In this document: positions 6,870 through 16,336 of the stretch, piece by piece
How the letters are laid out: the number at the start of each line of letters is the position of its first letter
Numbering within the stretch: position 1 is the stretch's first letter
Assembly: GCA_938034415.1 (NCBI GenBank)
Contig: CALHLE010000008.1
Span: 1-64,000, forward strand
DNA length: 64,000 nt
Source of the DNA: an uncultured Anaerolineae bacterium
GTDB taxonomy: Bacteria; Chloroflexota; Anaerolineae; J036; Brachytrichaceae
Reading direction: 5' to 3'
Notes under the pieces: model-generated
The model's database searches: none
What the model saw: the letters and a program-made list of their open reading frames with translations, nothing else
What the model was told of the DNA's origin: nothing
Translations under genes and position numbers: made by a program

Positions 6870-8282
6870 ATGCACGACATCTGCGACCTGCGTTCCTATC
6901 TCGACTTGCTCGACCGGCATGGCCAACTGATGCGCATTACCAAGCCGGTCAACATCATCCACGAAGCCGCCGACGTCGGCGCCACCTGCGAGCGGGTGGG
7001 CGGGCCGGCGCCGTTGTTCGAGTCCATCTACGAAGACGGCTCCGCAACAGATTCAGGTCAACCTGCCGCCACTTCGGCGCAAGTGTTCAAAGGCTGGCGG
7101 CTGTTCAGCAGCGCCGTGGCCAATCAAGCGCGCGTGGCGTTGGCGCTGGGCTGTGGGCAGCACGAGGTGACGGCGACCATGGCGCGCGCGCTTGAGCCGG
7201 CCAACGCCATCCCGCCGGTTTGCGTGGCCGATGCGCCGTGGAAGAAGAATCTCATCACCGACCCGGATGCGATTGACGTCCGCCGCTTGCCCATCCCCAA
7301 ACACGCCGTGGGTGACGGCGGGCGCTTCATTACCGGCGGCGTCGTCGTCAGCAAGCATCCCGAGACGGGCGTAGGCAATTTGGGCTACAACCGCATGGAG
7401 ATCCTTGGCCCGCGCACCCTCGGCATGAACATCAACCAGTGGCGCGACGTGCAGCGCGCGCACGCCGCCGCCGAGGCGCAAGGCAAGCCGCTCGGCATCG
7501 CCGTCGCCATCGGCCTGGACCCGGCGCTGATGATCGCCGCCGGCTGCAAGTATGAAGGCGACGAGAACAACATCGCCGGCGCGATCCGCGGCCGGCCGGT
7601 CGAGGTGACGCGCGGCGTCACGGTGGATGTGGACACGATCCCCGCGCACGCCGAGCTGGTGCTGGAGGGGCGCGTGCTGCCCGGCCTGCGCCGCAGCGAA
7701 GGCCCGCTGGCCGAGTTCCACGGCTACTACGGCGAGCCGTGGGAATCGCCGGTGTTTGAGGTGACGGCGATCGGCCATCGCGACGATCCCATCTTCCAGA
7801 CCATTGTGCCCGGCTGGAACGAGCACATCTACATCGGCAACGTGCTGCCGCGCGAGCCGTTGCTCATGCGCTTCGTCCGGCACGCCAGCAAGAACGTGCG
7901 CGCGGTACACATCCCGCCCTACACCAACGGCTTCCTGGTGGTCGTGCAGCTCGACAAGAAGACGAACATGGGCGAGCCGCGCAATGTGGCGCTGGCCGCC
8001 TTCGCCGCGCACCCCAACTTCCGCGTGTGCGTGGTGGTCGAGGGCGATGTGAACATCTACGACCCCAGCGATCTGCTCTGGGCGCTGACGACACGGGTGG
8101 ACTGGGGACAGGACGTGTTCACCGTGCCGCGTGCGCAAGGGCACGAGATGGACCCGGCCAACGATAGCAAGGGCATCGGCACGAAGATCGGCATTGATGC
8201 GACTTTCGACAAGGGCCGCCGGCCCTATGGCCGGCGCGTGAGTTACCCGATGGTGGAGTTGGCGAAATATCTGGCGGAGTAA
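6870..8282 (+). CDS. UbiD-family (prenylated-FMN) decarboxylase
   Basis: UbiD enzymes use prenylated FMN made by UbiX to add or remove carboxylates on aromatic or unsaturated acids. The 470-residue length and the whole-length pattern fit: an N-terminal domain starting DLRSYLDLLDRHGQL, a central GVGNLGYNRMEI segment, and the LAEFHGYYGEPWE and PIFQTIVPGWNEH stretches of the catalytic half. The substrate cannot be read from the sequence; menaquinone-precursor decarboxylation and degradation of aromatic acids are both possible. No ubiX is adjacent, and the gene seems to be transcribed alone. Confidence 0.88.
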   Translation: MHDICDLRSYLDLLDRHGQLMRITKPVNIIHEAADVGATCERVGGPAPLFESIYEDGSATDSGQPAATSAQVFKGWRLFSSAVANQARVALALGCGQHEVTATMARALEPANAIPPVCVADAPWKKNLITDPDAIDVRRLPIPKHAVGDGGRFITGGVVVSKHPETGVGNLGYNRMEILGPRTLGMNINQWRDVQRAHAAAEAQGKPLGIAVAIGLDPALMIAAGCKYEGDENNIAGAIRGRPVEVTRGVTVDVDTIPAHAELVLEGRVLPGLRRSEGPLAEFHGYYGEPWESPVFEVTAIGHRDDPIFQTIVPGWNEHIYIGNVLPREPLLMRFVRHASKNVRAVHIPPYTNGFLVVVQLDKKTNMGEPRNVALAAFAAHPNFRVCVVVEGDVNIYDPSDLLWALTTRVDWGQDVFTVPRAQGHEMDPANDSKGIGTKIGIDATFDKGRRPYGRRVSYPMVELAKYLAE

Positions 8283-8360
8283 CCCTGGCGCTGCTGCCCG
8301 GCGCGCGAATTGAATCCGTGAGGCAAGATACGGTTGGGCACCGGCGCGGCCTGCGCCGTC

Positions 8361-8415
8361 TTCTACCACGAACATGGGCTTGCGCATCGCGCGTTGGACC
8401 TCAACGTGGTAGAAT
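8361..8415 (+). promoter_or_regulatory. Inverted repeat overlapping the rpsB-tsf promoter
   Basis: TTCTACCACG (8361-8370) and its exact complement (8405-8414) flank 34 bp. The right arm overlaps a TAGAAT box (8410-8415), the best -10 candidate upstream of rpsB. No good -35 is visible. This would give a leader of about 115 nt, which contains a small TTCCGC/GCGGAA hairpin and could be a site for ribosomal-protein autoregulation (inference). Confidence 0.4.
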
Positions 8416-8534
8416 CCCGCCCGGCGCGAAGCCGGAAATATCACATCATGCGCTTCGATGGTTGAGGCCTGTTCCGCTTGCGGAATCCGAAAACCGCGTG
8501 AGAGGCGCAGAGGAATCTAAGGAGAAAACCGCAT

Positions 8535-9362
8535 ATGCCCGTTGTCCCCATGAAGGCGCTCCTCGAAACGGGGGTGCACTTCGGCCATCGCACGAAGCGA
8601 TGGAATCCCAAGATGAAGCCGTATATCTTCACGGAAAGAAACGGCATTCACATCATTGACCTGCAGCAAACGATCGTCGCCATTGACACAGCCGCGGCGC
8701 TGATTCGCGATATTGTCGCGCGCGGCGGCACAGTTCTCTTCGTCGGCACCAAGCGCCAGGCGCAAGAGCCGATCATGACCCAGGCGCAACGCGCCGGCCA
8801 GCCTTACATCACCGAGCGCTTCCTGGGCGGCACGCTGACCAACTGGCGCACCATCAAATCTCGCCTCGATCGCTTGGCCGAGCTGGAGGCGATGCAGGAA
8901 CGCGGCGAGCTGGAGCGCTTCACGAAGAAGGAAGCGCTGTTGCTGACGCGCGAGATCGGACGGTTGAACCGGCGCATGGGCGGCATCAAAAACATGCGTC
9001 GGCTGCCCGATGCGCTGTTCGTGGTGGATGTCGGCCGCGAGGCCAACGCGGTCAAGGAAGCCAACCGGCTGGGCATCCCCGTCATCGCCATGGTGGACAC
9101 CAACTGCAACCCCGACGGCGTGGACTACGTGATCCCCTCAAACGATGACGCAATCCGCGCCATCAAGTTGATCGTCGAGGCGATGGCCAATGCGGCGCTA
9201 GAAGGCCTGGCGCTGCGCAAGGGCGCGGACGAGATCGAGGCCGTCGCTGGCGCTGAGGAGAAAGCTGCCGCCGTCGAAGACGCGCGCACCGATGAATTCG
9301 CGCTGGATGAGGAGACAATGTTGCGCTCGTTCGCCCCTGACCTGGAAGAAGACGAAGAATAA
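8535..9362 (+). CDS. rpsB: 30S ribosomal protein S2
   Basis: The protein shows the S2 family throughout: [19 protein letters not shown] at the N-terminus, [10 protein letters not shown], a GGTLTNW box, and [25 protein letters not shown]. At 275 residues it is slightly long because of an acidic C-terminal tail rich in Glu and Asp after about residue 235. AAGGAGA precedes the ATG. It is cotranscribed with tsf, the usual pairing in bacteria. Confidence 0.97.
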   Translation: MPVVPMKALLETGVHFGHRTKRWNPKMKPYIFTERNGIHIIDLQQTIVAIDTAAALIRDIVARGGTVLFVGTKRQAQEPIMTQAQRAGQPYITERFLGGTLTNWRTIKSRLDRLAELEAMQERGELERFTKKEALLLTREIGRLNRRMGGIKNMRRLPDALFVVDVGREANAVKEANRLGIPVIAMVDTNCNPDGVDYVIPSNDDAIRAIKLIVEAMANAALEGLALRKGADEIEAVAGAEEKAAAVEDARTDEFALDEETMLRSFAPDLEEDEE

Positions 9363-9380
9363 AGATCGGAGTGAACGAAG

Positions 9381-9980
9381 ATGACAATCACAGCGGAGAT
9401 GGTGAAACAACTGCGCGAACAGACCGGCGCAGGCATGATGGATAGCAAGAAGGCCCTCGAGCAATTCGATGGCGATATGGCCAAGGCGGCTGCCTGGTTG
9501 AAGGAGAAGGGCCTGGCCACGGCGGCAAAGAAGGCGTCGCGCGAAGCCAAAGAGGGCATGATCGAGGTGTATTCGCACATGGGCGGCCGGCTGGCCGTGA
9601 TGGTCGAGGTGAACTGCGAGACGGACTTTGTGGCGCGCATGCCGGAGTTCCGCGAGTTAGCGCATGACCTGGCGCTGCAAATCGCGTCCGCCGCGCCGAC
9701 CTACGTGAAGAAGGAAGACGTGCCCGCCGAGGTCATCGCGGCGCAGACCGCCAAGTTCAAGGAGGATGCGATCGCCGAGGGCAAAAAGCCCGAGATCGCC
9801 GAGCGCATCGCCGCCGGACGCATGGAGAAGTTCTATCAAGACCACGTGCTCATGGAACAGGTCTTCGTCAAAGATGACAAGGTCAAGGTCAAAGACCTGA
9901 TTGCTGCCGCAATCGCAAAATGCGGCGAAAACATCCAAGTGCGAAGGTTCGTCCGGTATCAGCTCGGCGAAGAGAGCTGA
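9381..9980 (+). CDS. tsf: Elongation factor Ts
   Basis: EF-Ts catalyses GDP/GTP exchange on EF-Tu. The N-terminal UBA-like region ([20 protein letters not shown]) and the core motif [10 protein letters not shown] are both present. At 199 residues it is the short form, missing part of the second core subdomain, as in several thermophiles. It follows rpsB by 18 nt with GGAG upstream, and a strong terminator lies just after the stop. Confidence 0.97.
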   Translation: MTITAEMVKQLREQTGAGMMDSKKALEQFDGDMAKAAAWLKEKGLATAAKKASREAKEGMIEVYSHMGGRLAVMVEVNCETDFVARMPEFRELAHDLALQIASAAPTYVKKEDVPAEVIAAQTAKFKEDAIAEGKKPEIAERIAAGRMEKFYQDHVLMEQVFVKDDKVKVKDLIAAAIAKCGENIQVRRFVRYQLGEES

Positions 9981-9987
9981 ACGATTG

Positions 9988-10018
9988 AAAAAGGGCATTT
10001 CAAATGCCCTTTTTATTT
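9988..10018 (+). terminator. Intrinsic terminator after tsf
   Basis: A perfect AAAAAGGGCATT/AATGCCCTTTTT hairpin with a 4-nt loop runs into a T-rich tract. Confidence 0.92.
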
Positions 10019-10074
10019 GCAACGCGGCCGGCACGCTCGACGCGCAGGGCGCGGTGTGAAAGGAGGCAAGCGCT

Positions 10075-10797
10075 ATGAACGTCCCCAAATACAAACGCGT
10101 GTTGTTGAAGATCGGCGGCGAAGCCTTTGCTGGGCCGGGCGGCATGGGCATCGTGCCGCAATTGGCCGAGGAGGTGGCCGCTAAAGTCCGCGCTGTGCGG
10201 CAACTCGGCGTGCAAGTGGTGATCGTGCTCGGGGCGGGCAATTTCTGGCGCGGCAAGGACGGCATCGCCCACGGCATGGACCGCACCACGGCCGATCACA
10301 TCGGCATGCTCGCAACGGTCATGAACGCGCTTGCCCTGCGCGATGCGTTCGAGCGGCTGGGCACGGAAGCGCGGGTGCAGACGGCGATCGAGATACGCTC
10401 CGTGGCCGAGCCTTACATCCGCCTGCGCGCCATCCGGCACCTGGAGAAAGGGCGCGTGGTGATCATCGGCGCCGGCACCGGCAACCCCTACTTCACAACC
10501 GACACCGCCGGCGCGCTCCGCGCCGCCGAGACCAACTGCGACATCCTCATCAAAGCCACGAAGGTGGACGGCGTTTACAGCGCCGATCCGCACAAGGACG
10601 AAGGGGCGCAGCGCTATGAATTTATGACATACCTTGATGCGCTGAATCAAAAAGTCGGCGTGATGGACAGCACCGCCTTGACTTTATGCATGGAGAACAA
10701 CTTGCCCATCCTTGTTCTCAACCTCTGGCAGCCCAATAGCCTGGAGCGCGCCGTTCTGGGTGAGAAGATCGGCACGCTGATCACTTCGGGACGTTGA
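10075..10797 (+). CDS. pyrH: UMP kinase
   Basis: This cytoplasmic enzyme phosphorylates UMP to UDP. The amino-acid kinase fold is clear: [13 protein letters not shown] at the N-terminus, [12 protein letters not shown], the [13 protein letters not shown]-like nucleotide loop ([18 protein letters not shown]), and [13 protein letters not shown]. Its 240 residues are normal for bacteria. A strong AAAGGAGG Shine-Dalgarno sits before the ATG. It begins the pyrH-frr-uppS-cdsA cluster, an order conserved in many bacteria. Confidence 0.97.
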   Translation: MNVPKYKRVLLKIGGEAFAGPGGMGIVPQLAEEVAAKVRAVRQLGVQVVIVLGAGNFWRGKDGIAHGMDRTTADHIGMLATVMNALALRDAFERLGTEARVQTAIEIRSVAEPYIRLRAIRHLEKGRVVIIGAGTGNPYFTTDTAGALRAAETNCDILIKATKVDGVYSADPHKDEGAQRYEFMTYLDALNQKVGVMDSTALTLCMENNLPILVLNLWQPNSLERAVLGEKIGTLITSGR

Positions 10798-10912
10798 TGG
10801 TTTGAGCATAACTAGACTGCCAAAATCTACAACTGCGTCTGTGATAGCATTTTGTAGCGCCTCTGCGGATGTGTGCAGGGCGATTCAACTACAAAAGAAG
10901 GGGTACTCTGAA

Positions 10913-11479
10913 ATGGCCGACGAAATAAAAAGCGTCATCAAAGAGATTGAGAAGGAGATGGAACGCGCGATCCAGGCGATGGAAGTTGACTTTCAAGCGA
11001 TTCGCACCGGTCGGGCATCGCCGGCCCTGGTCGAGCGGATCCCTGTCGAGTACTACGGGGCCCAGGTGCCGCTCCAGCAGTTGGCCACGATCACCGTGCC
11101 GGAGGCGCAGGTGATTATGATCAAACCGTTCGATCCGACGACGCTGAAGATGATTGAGAAAGCGATCAGCGCTTCCGATGTCAAGCTTGTGCCGAACAAC
11201 GATGGCAAAGTGATCCGCTTAAACATCCCGCCGCTGACCGAGGAGCGGCGGCGCGACATCGTCAAGTTGGTGCATAAGCGCCTGGAAGAGGCTAAGGTTT
11301 CCATTCGCAACCACCGACGCGAAGGCATGGAGAAGTTGAAAGCGTTCGAGGAAAAAGAGCTGATCACCGAAGATGACCACAAACGCGGCAAACAAGAGTT
11401 GGAGAACCTGACCCATCGCTTCACTGCGCGGGCCGATGAACTCGGCGCGCGCAAGGAACGCGAAATCATGGAGCTGTGA
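10913..11479 (+). CDS. frr: Ribosome recycling factor
   Basis: RRF splits post-termination ribosomes together with EF-G. The 188-residue protein has the RTGRASPALVERIPVEYYG signature and the C-terminal helical pattern with RRDIVKLVHKRLEEAKVSIRNHRR. The start at 10913 matches the family; the track's start at 10802 adds 37 residues with no family similarity. The 115-nt gap after pyrH contains repeated CTACAA/TTGTAG words that could form a weak stem. Confidence 0.96.
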   Translation: MADEIKSVIKEIEKEMERAIQAMEVDFQAIRTGRASPALVERIPVEYYGAQVPLQQLATITVPEAQVIMIKPFDPTTLKMIEKAISASDVKLVPNNDGKVIRLNIPPLTEERRRDIVKLVHKRLEEAKVSIRNHRREGMEKLKAFEEKELITEDDHKRGKQELENLTHRFTARADELGARKEREIMEL

Positions 11480-11488
11480 CCAGCATCT

Positions 11489-12277
11489 ATGGCCCTATCC
11501 GTCGCAACCTTCAAGCGGTCTTTCACACAGAAAGCGCAGGACGTCGCTGCGCCCCAGGCGGGTGCGCAAACCGCAGCCGCGGCGCATGGCATCAAACACC
11601 TCGCCATCATCATGGACGGCAATGGCCGATGGGCCAAGCGCCGCAACTTGCCGCGCCTGGCCGGGCATAAGGCCGGCACAGATAATCTGCGTCGCATCTT
11701 GAGGGCATGTAAGGATCACGGCATCAAGATCGTGACCTTATATGCCTTCTCCACCGAGAACTGGCGCCGTCCCGAGGAGGAAGTGAACGGGTTGATGAAG
11801 CTCCTCGAGGCCTCGATTGAGAAAGAGCTGGACGCGCTGCACCAAGAAGGCGTGCAGATCCGGCACATCGGCCGCACCGACCGCATTCCCCCGGCGCTGC
11901 GCGAGAAGATCCGCTACGCCATTGCCTACACGCGCAACAATACGGAGCTAATCCTGAACGTGGCGATGAACTACGGCGGACGGGCCGAGATCGTGGACGC
12001 CGTGAGGCACATGTTGGCCGATGACCTCGATCCGAGCTGCGTGGACGAGGCCACGTTCAGCCGCTATCTCTACACCGCCGATCTGCCCGACCCCGATCTG
12101 ATCATCCGCACCAGCGGCGAATATCGCGTCAGCAACTTCCTGATCTGGCAGGGGGCGTATTCTGAGTATTACGTGACCGATGTGCTGTGGCCTGACTTTG
12201 ACGAGAAGGAGCTGCAAAAGGCCATTGAGCACTACCGCAGGCGCGAACGTCGTTTCGGCGGGCTCGTCGGCAAATAG
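11489..12277 (+). CDS. uppS: Isoprenyl transferase (undecaprenyl diphosphate synthase)
   Basis: The cis-prenyltransferase builds the long polyprenyl diphosphate carrier from FPP and IPP. Signatures include [14 protein letters not shown] with the catalytic Asp, [18 protein letters not shown], and [20 protein letters not shown] at the active site's C-terminal side. The first 35 residues form a Gln/Ala-rich extension not typical for the family, so initiation could be further downstream, although no better start is seen. The gene begins 10 nt after frr and supplies the same lipid carrier recycled by UppP. Confidence 0.95.
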   Translation: MALSVATFKRSFTQKAQDVAAPQAGAQTAAAAHGIKHLAIIMDGNGRWAKRRNLPRLAGHKAGTDNLRRILRACKDHGIKIVTLYAFSTENWRRPEEEVNGLMKLLEASIEKELDALHQEGVQIRHIGRTDRIPPALREKIRYAIAYTRNNTELILNVAMNYGGRAEIVDAVRHMLADDLDPSCVDEATFSRYLYTADLPDPDLIIRTSGEYRVSNFLIWQGAYSEYYVTDVLWPDFDEKELQKAIEHYRRRERRFGGLVGK

Positions 12278-12300
12278 CGCGCCCGCCTTACACGTCCGTA

Positions 12301-12306
12301 TAGAAT
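12301..12306 (+). promoter_or_regulatory. -10 box of leaderless cdsA
   Basis: TAGAAT (within TATAGAAT) is followed after 7 nt by the TTG start at 12314; no Shine-Dalgarno is present. Confidence 0.45.
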
Positions 12307-12313
12307 CCCTTCG

Positions 12314-13135
12314 TTGCAGACGTCGTCCAACGATCTCGCTGCGCGCCTGATCGGCGGCGCGGCTACCGTCATCATCGCCGTCGTCTTCGGCGCGCTGGGC
12401 GGATGGTGGTTCGCGCTGCTTGTTGCGGCCGTCATCGCCCGCGCGACGTTTGAGCTATGGCAATTGCTTAGGCGCGCTGGTTATCACGCATCGCTGGCCG
12501 TAGCGCTGGGCGCGGCAGCGGCAGCCTTCGCCGGCGTTCGCCTGCCCAGTTTGTTTGCCCTCATCCCGGCGCTGACGCTGGTGTTGCTCGCATCGCTGGC
12601 CTGGCAGTTGCAACGCGCCCAGACGCGCAACTTTGGCGATTGGGCGGTGAGCTTCGCCGGCGGGTTTTACCTCGGCTGGACGGGCGGCCACCTGGCTAAA
12701 CTGATCGTCCTGCCTCCCGATGGGCGCTGGTGGCTGGCGCTGACGCTGGCCACCCTGTGGTCGGCCGACAGCATGGCCTACGTTTTTGGGCGACTGCTCG
12801 GCAAGCACAAACTCGCGCCGACCATCAGCCCCGGCAAGACTTGGGAGGGTTATACCGCCGGCCTGATTGCCAGCACCCTCGCCGGCGTCATCCTCGGCTT
12901 GTTTGCGCCCTTTGGCGTGTCCGTCGGCGCCATCGCGGGCATCCTCGTTGGCGCGTTGAGTCCCCTGGGCGACCTGATCGAATCCATGATCAAGCGTCAG
13001 GCGCACGCGAAGGACTCCGGCAATGTGATCCCCGGACACGGCGGCGTGTTTGACCGGATAGACTCGCTGCTCTGGGCCGGCGTCGTGGTGACCTATGTTG
13101 CGGCGATTGCCTTGGGAACCTTCCAGCTCCCCTGA
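12314..13135 (+). CDS. cdsA: Phosphatidate cytidylyltransferase
   Basis: CdsA converts phosphatidic acid and CTP to CDP-diacylglycerol, the branch point of phospholipid synthesis. The 273-residue membrane protein has several helices and the exact C-terminal signature: SMIKRQAHAKDSGNVIPGHG followed by GVFDRIDSLL. SPGKTWEGYTAG is also typical. The start is a TTG 36 nt after uppS, directly behind a -10-like TAGAAT, so it may be transcribed both from this promoter and by readthrough from pyrH-frr-uppS. Confidence 0.94.
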   Translation: MQTSSNDLAARLIGGAATVIIAVVFGALGGWWFALLVAAVIARATFELWQLLRRAGYHASLAVALGAAAAAFAGVRLPSLFALIPALTLVLLASLAWQLQRAQTRNFGDWAVSFAGGFYLGWTGGHLAKLIVLPPDGRWWLALTLATLWSADSMAYVFGRLLGKHKLAPTISPGKTWEGYTAGLIASTLAGVILGLFAPFGVSVGAIAGILVGALSPLGDLIESMIKRQAHAKDSGNVIPGHGGVFDRIDSLLWAGVVVTYVAAIALGTFQLP

Positions 13136-13152
13136 GCGACATTTCTAGGCGC

Positions 13153-13158
13153 TACAAT
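13153..13158 (+). promoter_or_regulatory. -10 box of a leaderless small membrane protein gene
   Basis: TACAAT lies 6 nt before the ATG at 13165 with no Shine-Dalgarno. Confidence 0.45.
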
Positions 13159-13164
13159 CGTGGC

Positions 13165-13482
13165 ATGTGGACGCTGCTGGCGCTGTTGGGCATCTATGCC
13201 GGCACTTCGGCCTTGGGCACAAGCATTCGGCTGGGTTGGGTGAGCACGCGCGGCTGGCGATGGGCGCATCATGCGCTCTTCGCCCTGATCTGGCTTGCGC
13301 TGGGCGGCGCGGCGGCTTGGGGATTTGCGTTCGGCGCGCCCTGGCGATGGCCGTTGTTCATCGTCGCGCCGTTCCTGATACTGTTGCCGCGCTTCCGCCC
13401 GGGGTCGTCGGCGCATTGCTGGACGGCGACGGGCGGGCTGGTGGTGCTGGCCGGCCTGGTCGTTTGGGCGGCTGCCGCATAG
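13165..13482 (+). CDS. Small membrane protein of unknown function
   Basis: The 105-residue product is almost entirely hydrophobic, with about three transmembrane helices (roughly residues 2-20, 34-54 and 58-74) and a fourth near the C-terminus (85-104), and a WRWAHHALF segment between the first two. No family was recognised. It sits 29 nt after cdsA but has its own -10 box, so it need not belong to that operon. Absence of charged or catalytic motifs gives no hint of function. Confidence 0.6.
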   Translation: MWTLLALLGIYAGTSALGTSIRLGWVSTRGWRWAHHALFALIWLALGGAAAWGFAFGAPWRWPLFIVAPFLILLPRFRPGSSAHCWTATGGLVVLAGLVVWAAAA

Positions 13483-13571
13483 ATGCCTATCGCGCATTGC
13501 GCGACCATGACGCAGGAGCGTAAGGCGCGAATCGCGAACTGTTAAATCCCTAATCCCTAGACCTTAAACCG

Positions 13572-14411
13572 ATGGATCTACTGGAAGCCATCCGCAAGCG
13601 CAAGACGACCAACACGCCTTTTCGGCCGGAGCGCATCAGCGATGAGCACAAGCGGCTGTTGATCGAGGCCGCCTCGCGCGCGCCCTCGCACTTCAACAGT
13701 CAGCCCTGGCGCTTCATCGTGATCGAGGATCGCGAGCGCATCGCGCAGATTGCCGACATCGCCGGCGATTCGATGAAGCGGCTGATGGACGAGGGCGCGT
13801 TCGTGGCGCGCTACCGACGCTACTTCCGCTTCGACGCCGAGGAGTCTATGGCTACGGGCAGCGGCATCTATGTGGACAATGTGCCGGCGGCGCTCCGGCC
13901 GATGGTCAGGCTCGTCTTCTCCGAACAAGTCGGATCGCTGCTCAGCAAATTCGGTGCATCCACTATCTTAGGCAACGACCAGCGCAAAATCGTGCGCAGC
14001 GCGCCGATGCTGCTGGCGATCGCGCTGGACAGGCAAGAATATCGCCCCGGCGAGCTAAGCGGGCTTTACGCTTCAATCACGCTCGGTGCCGTGATTCAGA
14101 CGCTGTGGCTGGTCACGACGGCGCTGAATATCGGCATGCAGTTCATCAGCACGCCGCTGGAGGTGGCGGAGAACAAGGCGCGCATCGTCGCGCTGCTCAA
14201 GATCCCCGAGACGCATGAGCTGGTGGCGATATTCCGCATGGGCTACAAGGATCCGAGCGTCGCCCGCAACACGATTGACTGGACGAGCAACCAGCGCAAG
14301 CCGTTCACCGAACTGGCGCGCTACAACGACTGGGAGACTCCGCTGCCTGAGCCGTTTGCCTCGGCGCGCAGCCTGCTCTGGGGGGATGGGGGAGCGCCGG
14401 CGGAACCCTAG
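13572..14411 (+). CDS. Nitroreductase-family FMN oxidoreductase
   Basis: The protein has the nitroreductase pattern: AIRKRKTTNTPFRPERIS and EAASRAPSHFNSQPWRFIVI at the N-terminus, which bind FMN phosphate and shape the dimer active site, and a helix LYASITLGAVIQTLWLVTTA in the middle. Such enzymes reduce nitro compounds, quinones or flavins using NAD(P)H. At 279 residues it is longer than the roughly 200-residue core, with an insertion around residues 85-135 and a C-terminal extension. The substrate is unknown. The nearby genes give no functional context. Confidence 0.85.
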   Translation: MDLLEAIRKRKTTNTPFRPERISDEHKRLLIEAASRAPSHFNSQPWRFIVIEDRERIAQIADIAGDSMKRLMDEGAFVARYRRYFRFDAEESMATGSGIYVDNVPAALRPMVRLVFSEQVGSLLSKFGASTILGNDQRKIVRSAPMLLAIALDRQEYRPGELSGLYASITLGAVIQTLWLVTTALNIGMQFISTPLEVAENKARIVALLKIPETHELVAIFRMGYKDPSVARNTIDWTSNQRKPFTELARYNDWETPLPEPFASARSLLWGDGGAPAEP

Positions 14412-14446
14412 CGCAGCGCTCTAATCTGGTGCTTATGGGTTGCCGG

Positions 14447-14452
14447 TAGATT
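14447..14452 (+). promoter_or_regulatory. -10 candidate of the response-regulator gene
   Basis: TAGATT lies 10 nt before the ATG at 14463, again without a Shine-Dalgarno. Confidence 0.35.
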
Positions 14453-14462
14453 TAGGTTCCAA

Positions 14463-15137
14463 ATGGAACACATTCTCGTTATTGAAGACGACCCCGCCAT
14501 TCGCGACCTGTTGCGGCGCGGATTGACCTACGAAAATTACAAAGTGACGACGGCCAACGACGGCGCAAGCGGGCTGGCGGCAGCCCGCGATAATCCACCT
14601 GACCTCGTCATCCTCGATTGGATGATGCCCGGCTTGAATGGGCTAGAGGTGTGCATGCGGCTGCGCGCGGCGAGCAACGTCCCGATTTTGATGCTGACGG
14701 CGAAGGACTCAGTGCCGGATCGCGTGCTCGGCCTGGAGAGCGGCGCGGATGACTATCTGGTCAAACCGTTCGCCTTCCCCGAGCTGCTGGCGCGCGTGCA
14801 TGCCCTGCTGCGCCGCACTCAACCGAGCAGCAAGCCGGAGATTTTGAAGTATTCCGACCTGCAACTCGACACCGGCACGCGCCTGGCTAAGCGCGGCGAG
14901 CGGCAGTTCGAGCTGACGGCCAAAGAGTACGACCTGCTCGAATACCTGATGCGCAACCCGCGCCAAGTGCTGACGCGCGAGCAAATCCTGGATCGGGTCT
15001 GGGGTTACGACTTCGGCGGCGAGAGCAACGTGCTTGAGGTGTATATCCGCTACTTGCGCCAGAAGACCGAAGCCAACGGCGAGCCGCGGCTGATCCACAC
15101 CGTGCGCAGCGTCGGCTACGTGCTCAGGGAAGAGTAG
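14463..15137 (+). CDS. OmpR/PhoB-family response regulator
   Basis: An N-terminal receiver domain (residues 1-120) carries the acidic pair D9/D10, phosphoacceptor D52 (VILDWMMPG), T79 and K101. The C-terminal winged-helix DNA-binding domain (about 128-222) has the typical [34 protein letters not shown] run and ends at [11 protein letters not shown]. No histidine kinase gene is adjacent, so its partner and signal are unknown. It is the only OmpR-family regulator in the window, and the 11-bp-phased boxes at 1479-1561 are the kind of site this family binds, but a link between them is not shown. Confidence 0.95.
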   Translation: MEHILVIEDDPAIRDLLRRGLTYENYKVTTANDGASGLAAARDNPPDLVILDWMMPGLNGLEVCMRLRAASNVPILMLTAKDSVPDRVLGLESGADDYLVKPFAFPELLARVHALLRRTQPSSKPEILKYSDLQLDTGTRLAKRGERQFELTAKEYDLLEYLMRNPRQVLTREQILDRVWGYDFGGESNVLEVYIRYLRQKTEANGEPRLIHTVRSVGYVLREE

Positions 15138-15163
15138 GGCGCGTCGCGCGATAACCCTCCAGC

Positions 15164-16336
15164 CTACTTCCGCTGATCGATCGGCACGTAGTGCACGTTC
15201 AGCGGGCCGATGTATTCCGACTGCGGGCGGATGAGCACGTTGTCCTTGTATTGCTCGATCACGTGGGCGGCCCAGCCGGCGATGCGCGCGCAGGCGAACA
15301 TCGGCGTGAACAGGTCTATCGGGATGCCCGCGTAGTACAGCATCGAAGCGCTGTAGAAGTCCACGTTCGGATACAGTTCGCGATGGCGATGGACGGCCTC
15401 GACGACCTTGAGCGACATCTCGTAGTACTTGGGTCGTCCCACTTTGCGCCCCAGCTTCTCCGCCCACTTACTCAGGTGTTCTGAGCGTGGGTCGCCGCTC
15501 TTGTAGATGCGATGGCCGAAGCCCATGATCTTGCGTTTGGCGGCGAACATCGCGTCAATGTAGGCGTCCACGTTATCCGGCTCGCCGATTTCCAGCAGCA
15601 TGCGCATCGTGGCTTCGTTGGCGCCGCCGTGCAGTGGCCCTTTGAGTGATGCGAAGGCGCTCGATACGGCCGAGTGCAAATCGGCCTGCGTGCTGGCTAC
15701 CACGCGCGCGGTGAATGTGCTGGCGTTCATGCCATGGTCGGCCAGCAGGATGAAATACAGATTGATCGCTTGCACGAAGTCCGGATCAAGGTCCGACCCC
15801 AACATGTAGAGCGTGTTGGCCGCGTGGCTCAAGCGCGGGTTGGGCGCGATCGGCTCTTTGCCTTCGCGCAGGCGTTGGTAGGCGGCGCACAGCGTGGGGA
15901 GTTGGGCGATGAGCCGCACCGCTTTGCGCTGCGTGGCCTCGATGCTGATGTCTTCGATTTCGGGGTCGTAGAACGATAGGGCGGACACCGCCACCCGCAG
16001 CGCCTCCATGGGCACGGAATCGCGCGGCAGGCCGCGCAGCAAGTCATATACCGGCGCCGGCAACCACCGGTTGGCCACCAGGCGCGCGTTGAAGTCGGCC
16101 AGCTCCGAGCGGTTGGGCAGGTGGCCGTTCAACAACAGGAAGGCGACCTCTTCATAGCTCGCTTGCTCGGCCAATTCGTGGATGTTGATGCCGCGATAAA
16201 GCAAGGTGCTGTTTGGGCCGTCTACAGCGCTGATTTCCGTTTGAACAGCAACTACGCCGTCCAGCCCCTTCACGAAGGGTGGCTTAGCCGTCGTCGGGCT
16301 GTTGTTAGTTGTGGGGGAAGGGGATGCGTTGGTCAT
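15164..16336 (-). CDS. gltA: Citrate synthase (or 2-methylcitrate synthase)
   Basis: The 390-residue short-form enzyme condenses acetyl-CoA (or propionyl-CoA) with oxaloacetate. Catalytic segments are present: LADHGMNASTFTARV and GPLHGGANE with the conserved histidines, and MGFGHRIYKSGDPR. The N-terminal residues 1-20 are Ser/Thr/Pro-rich and non-conserved. The start overlaps the stop of the upstream pseudouridine synthase by 4 nt (ATGA), so the two are translationally coupled. The sequence alone does not separate citrate from methylcitrate synthase; no prpB or prpD lies nearby. Confidence 0.9.
   Translation of the reverse strand: MTNASPSPTTNNSPTTAKPPFVKGLDGVVAVQTEISAVDGPNSTLLYRGINIHELAEQASYEEVAFLLLNGHLPNRSELADFNARLVANRWLPAPVYDLLRGLPRDSVPMEALRVAVSALSFYDPEIEDISIEATQRKAVRLIAQLPTLCAAYQRLREGKEPIAPNPRLSHAANTLYMLGSDLDPDFVQAINLYFILLADHGMNASTFTARVVASTQADLHSAVSSAFASLKGPLHGGANEATMRMLLEIGEPDNVDAYIDAMFAAKRKIMGFGHRIYKSGDPRSEHLSKWAEKLGRKVGRPKYYEMSLKVVEAVHRHRELYPNVDFYSASMLYYAGIPIDLFTPMFACARIAGWAAHVIEQYKDNVLIRPQSEYIGPLNVHYVPIDQRK

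Noticed and set aside
7053-8444. 463-residue minus-strand ORF opposite the UbiD-family gene
   Set aside because: Shadow of a well-conserved gene; no family signature.
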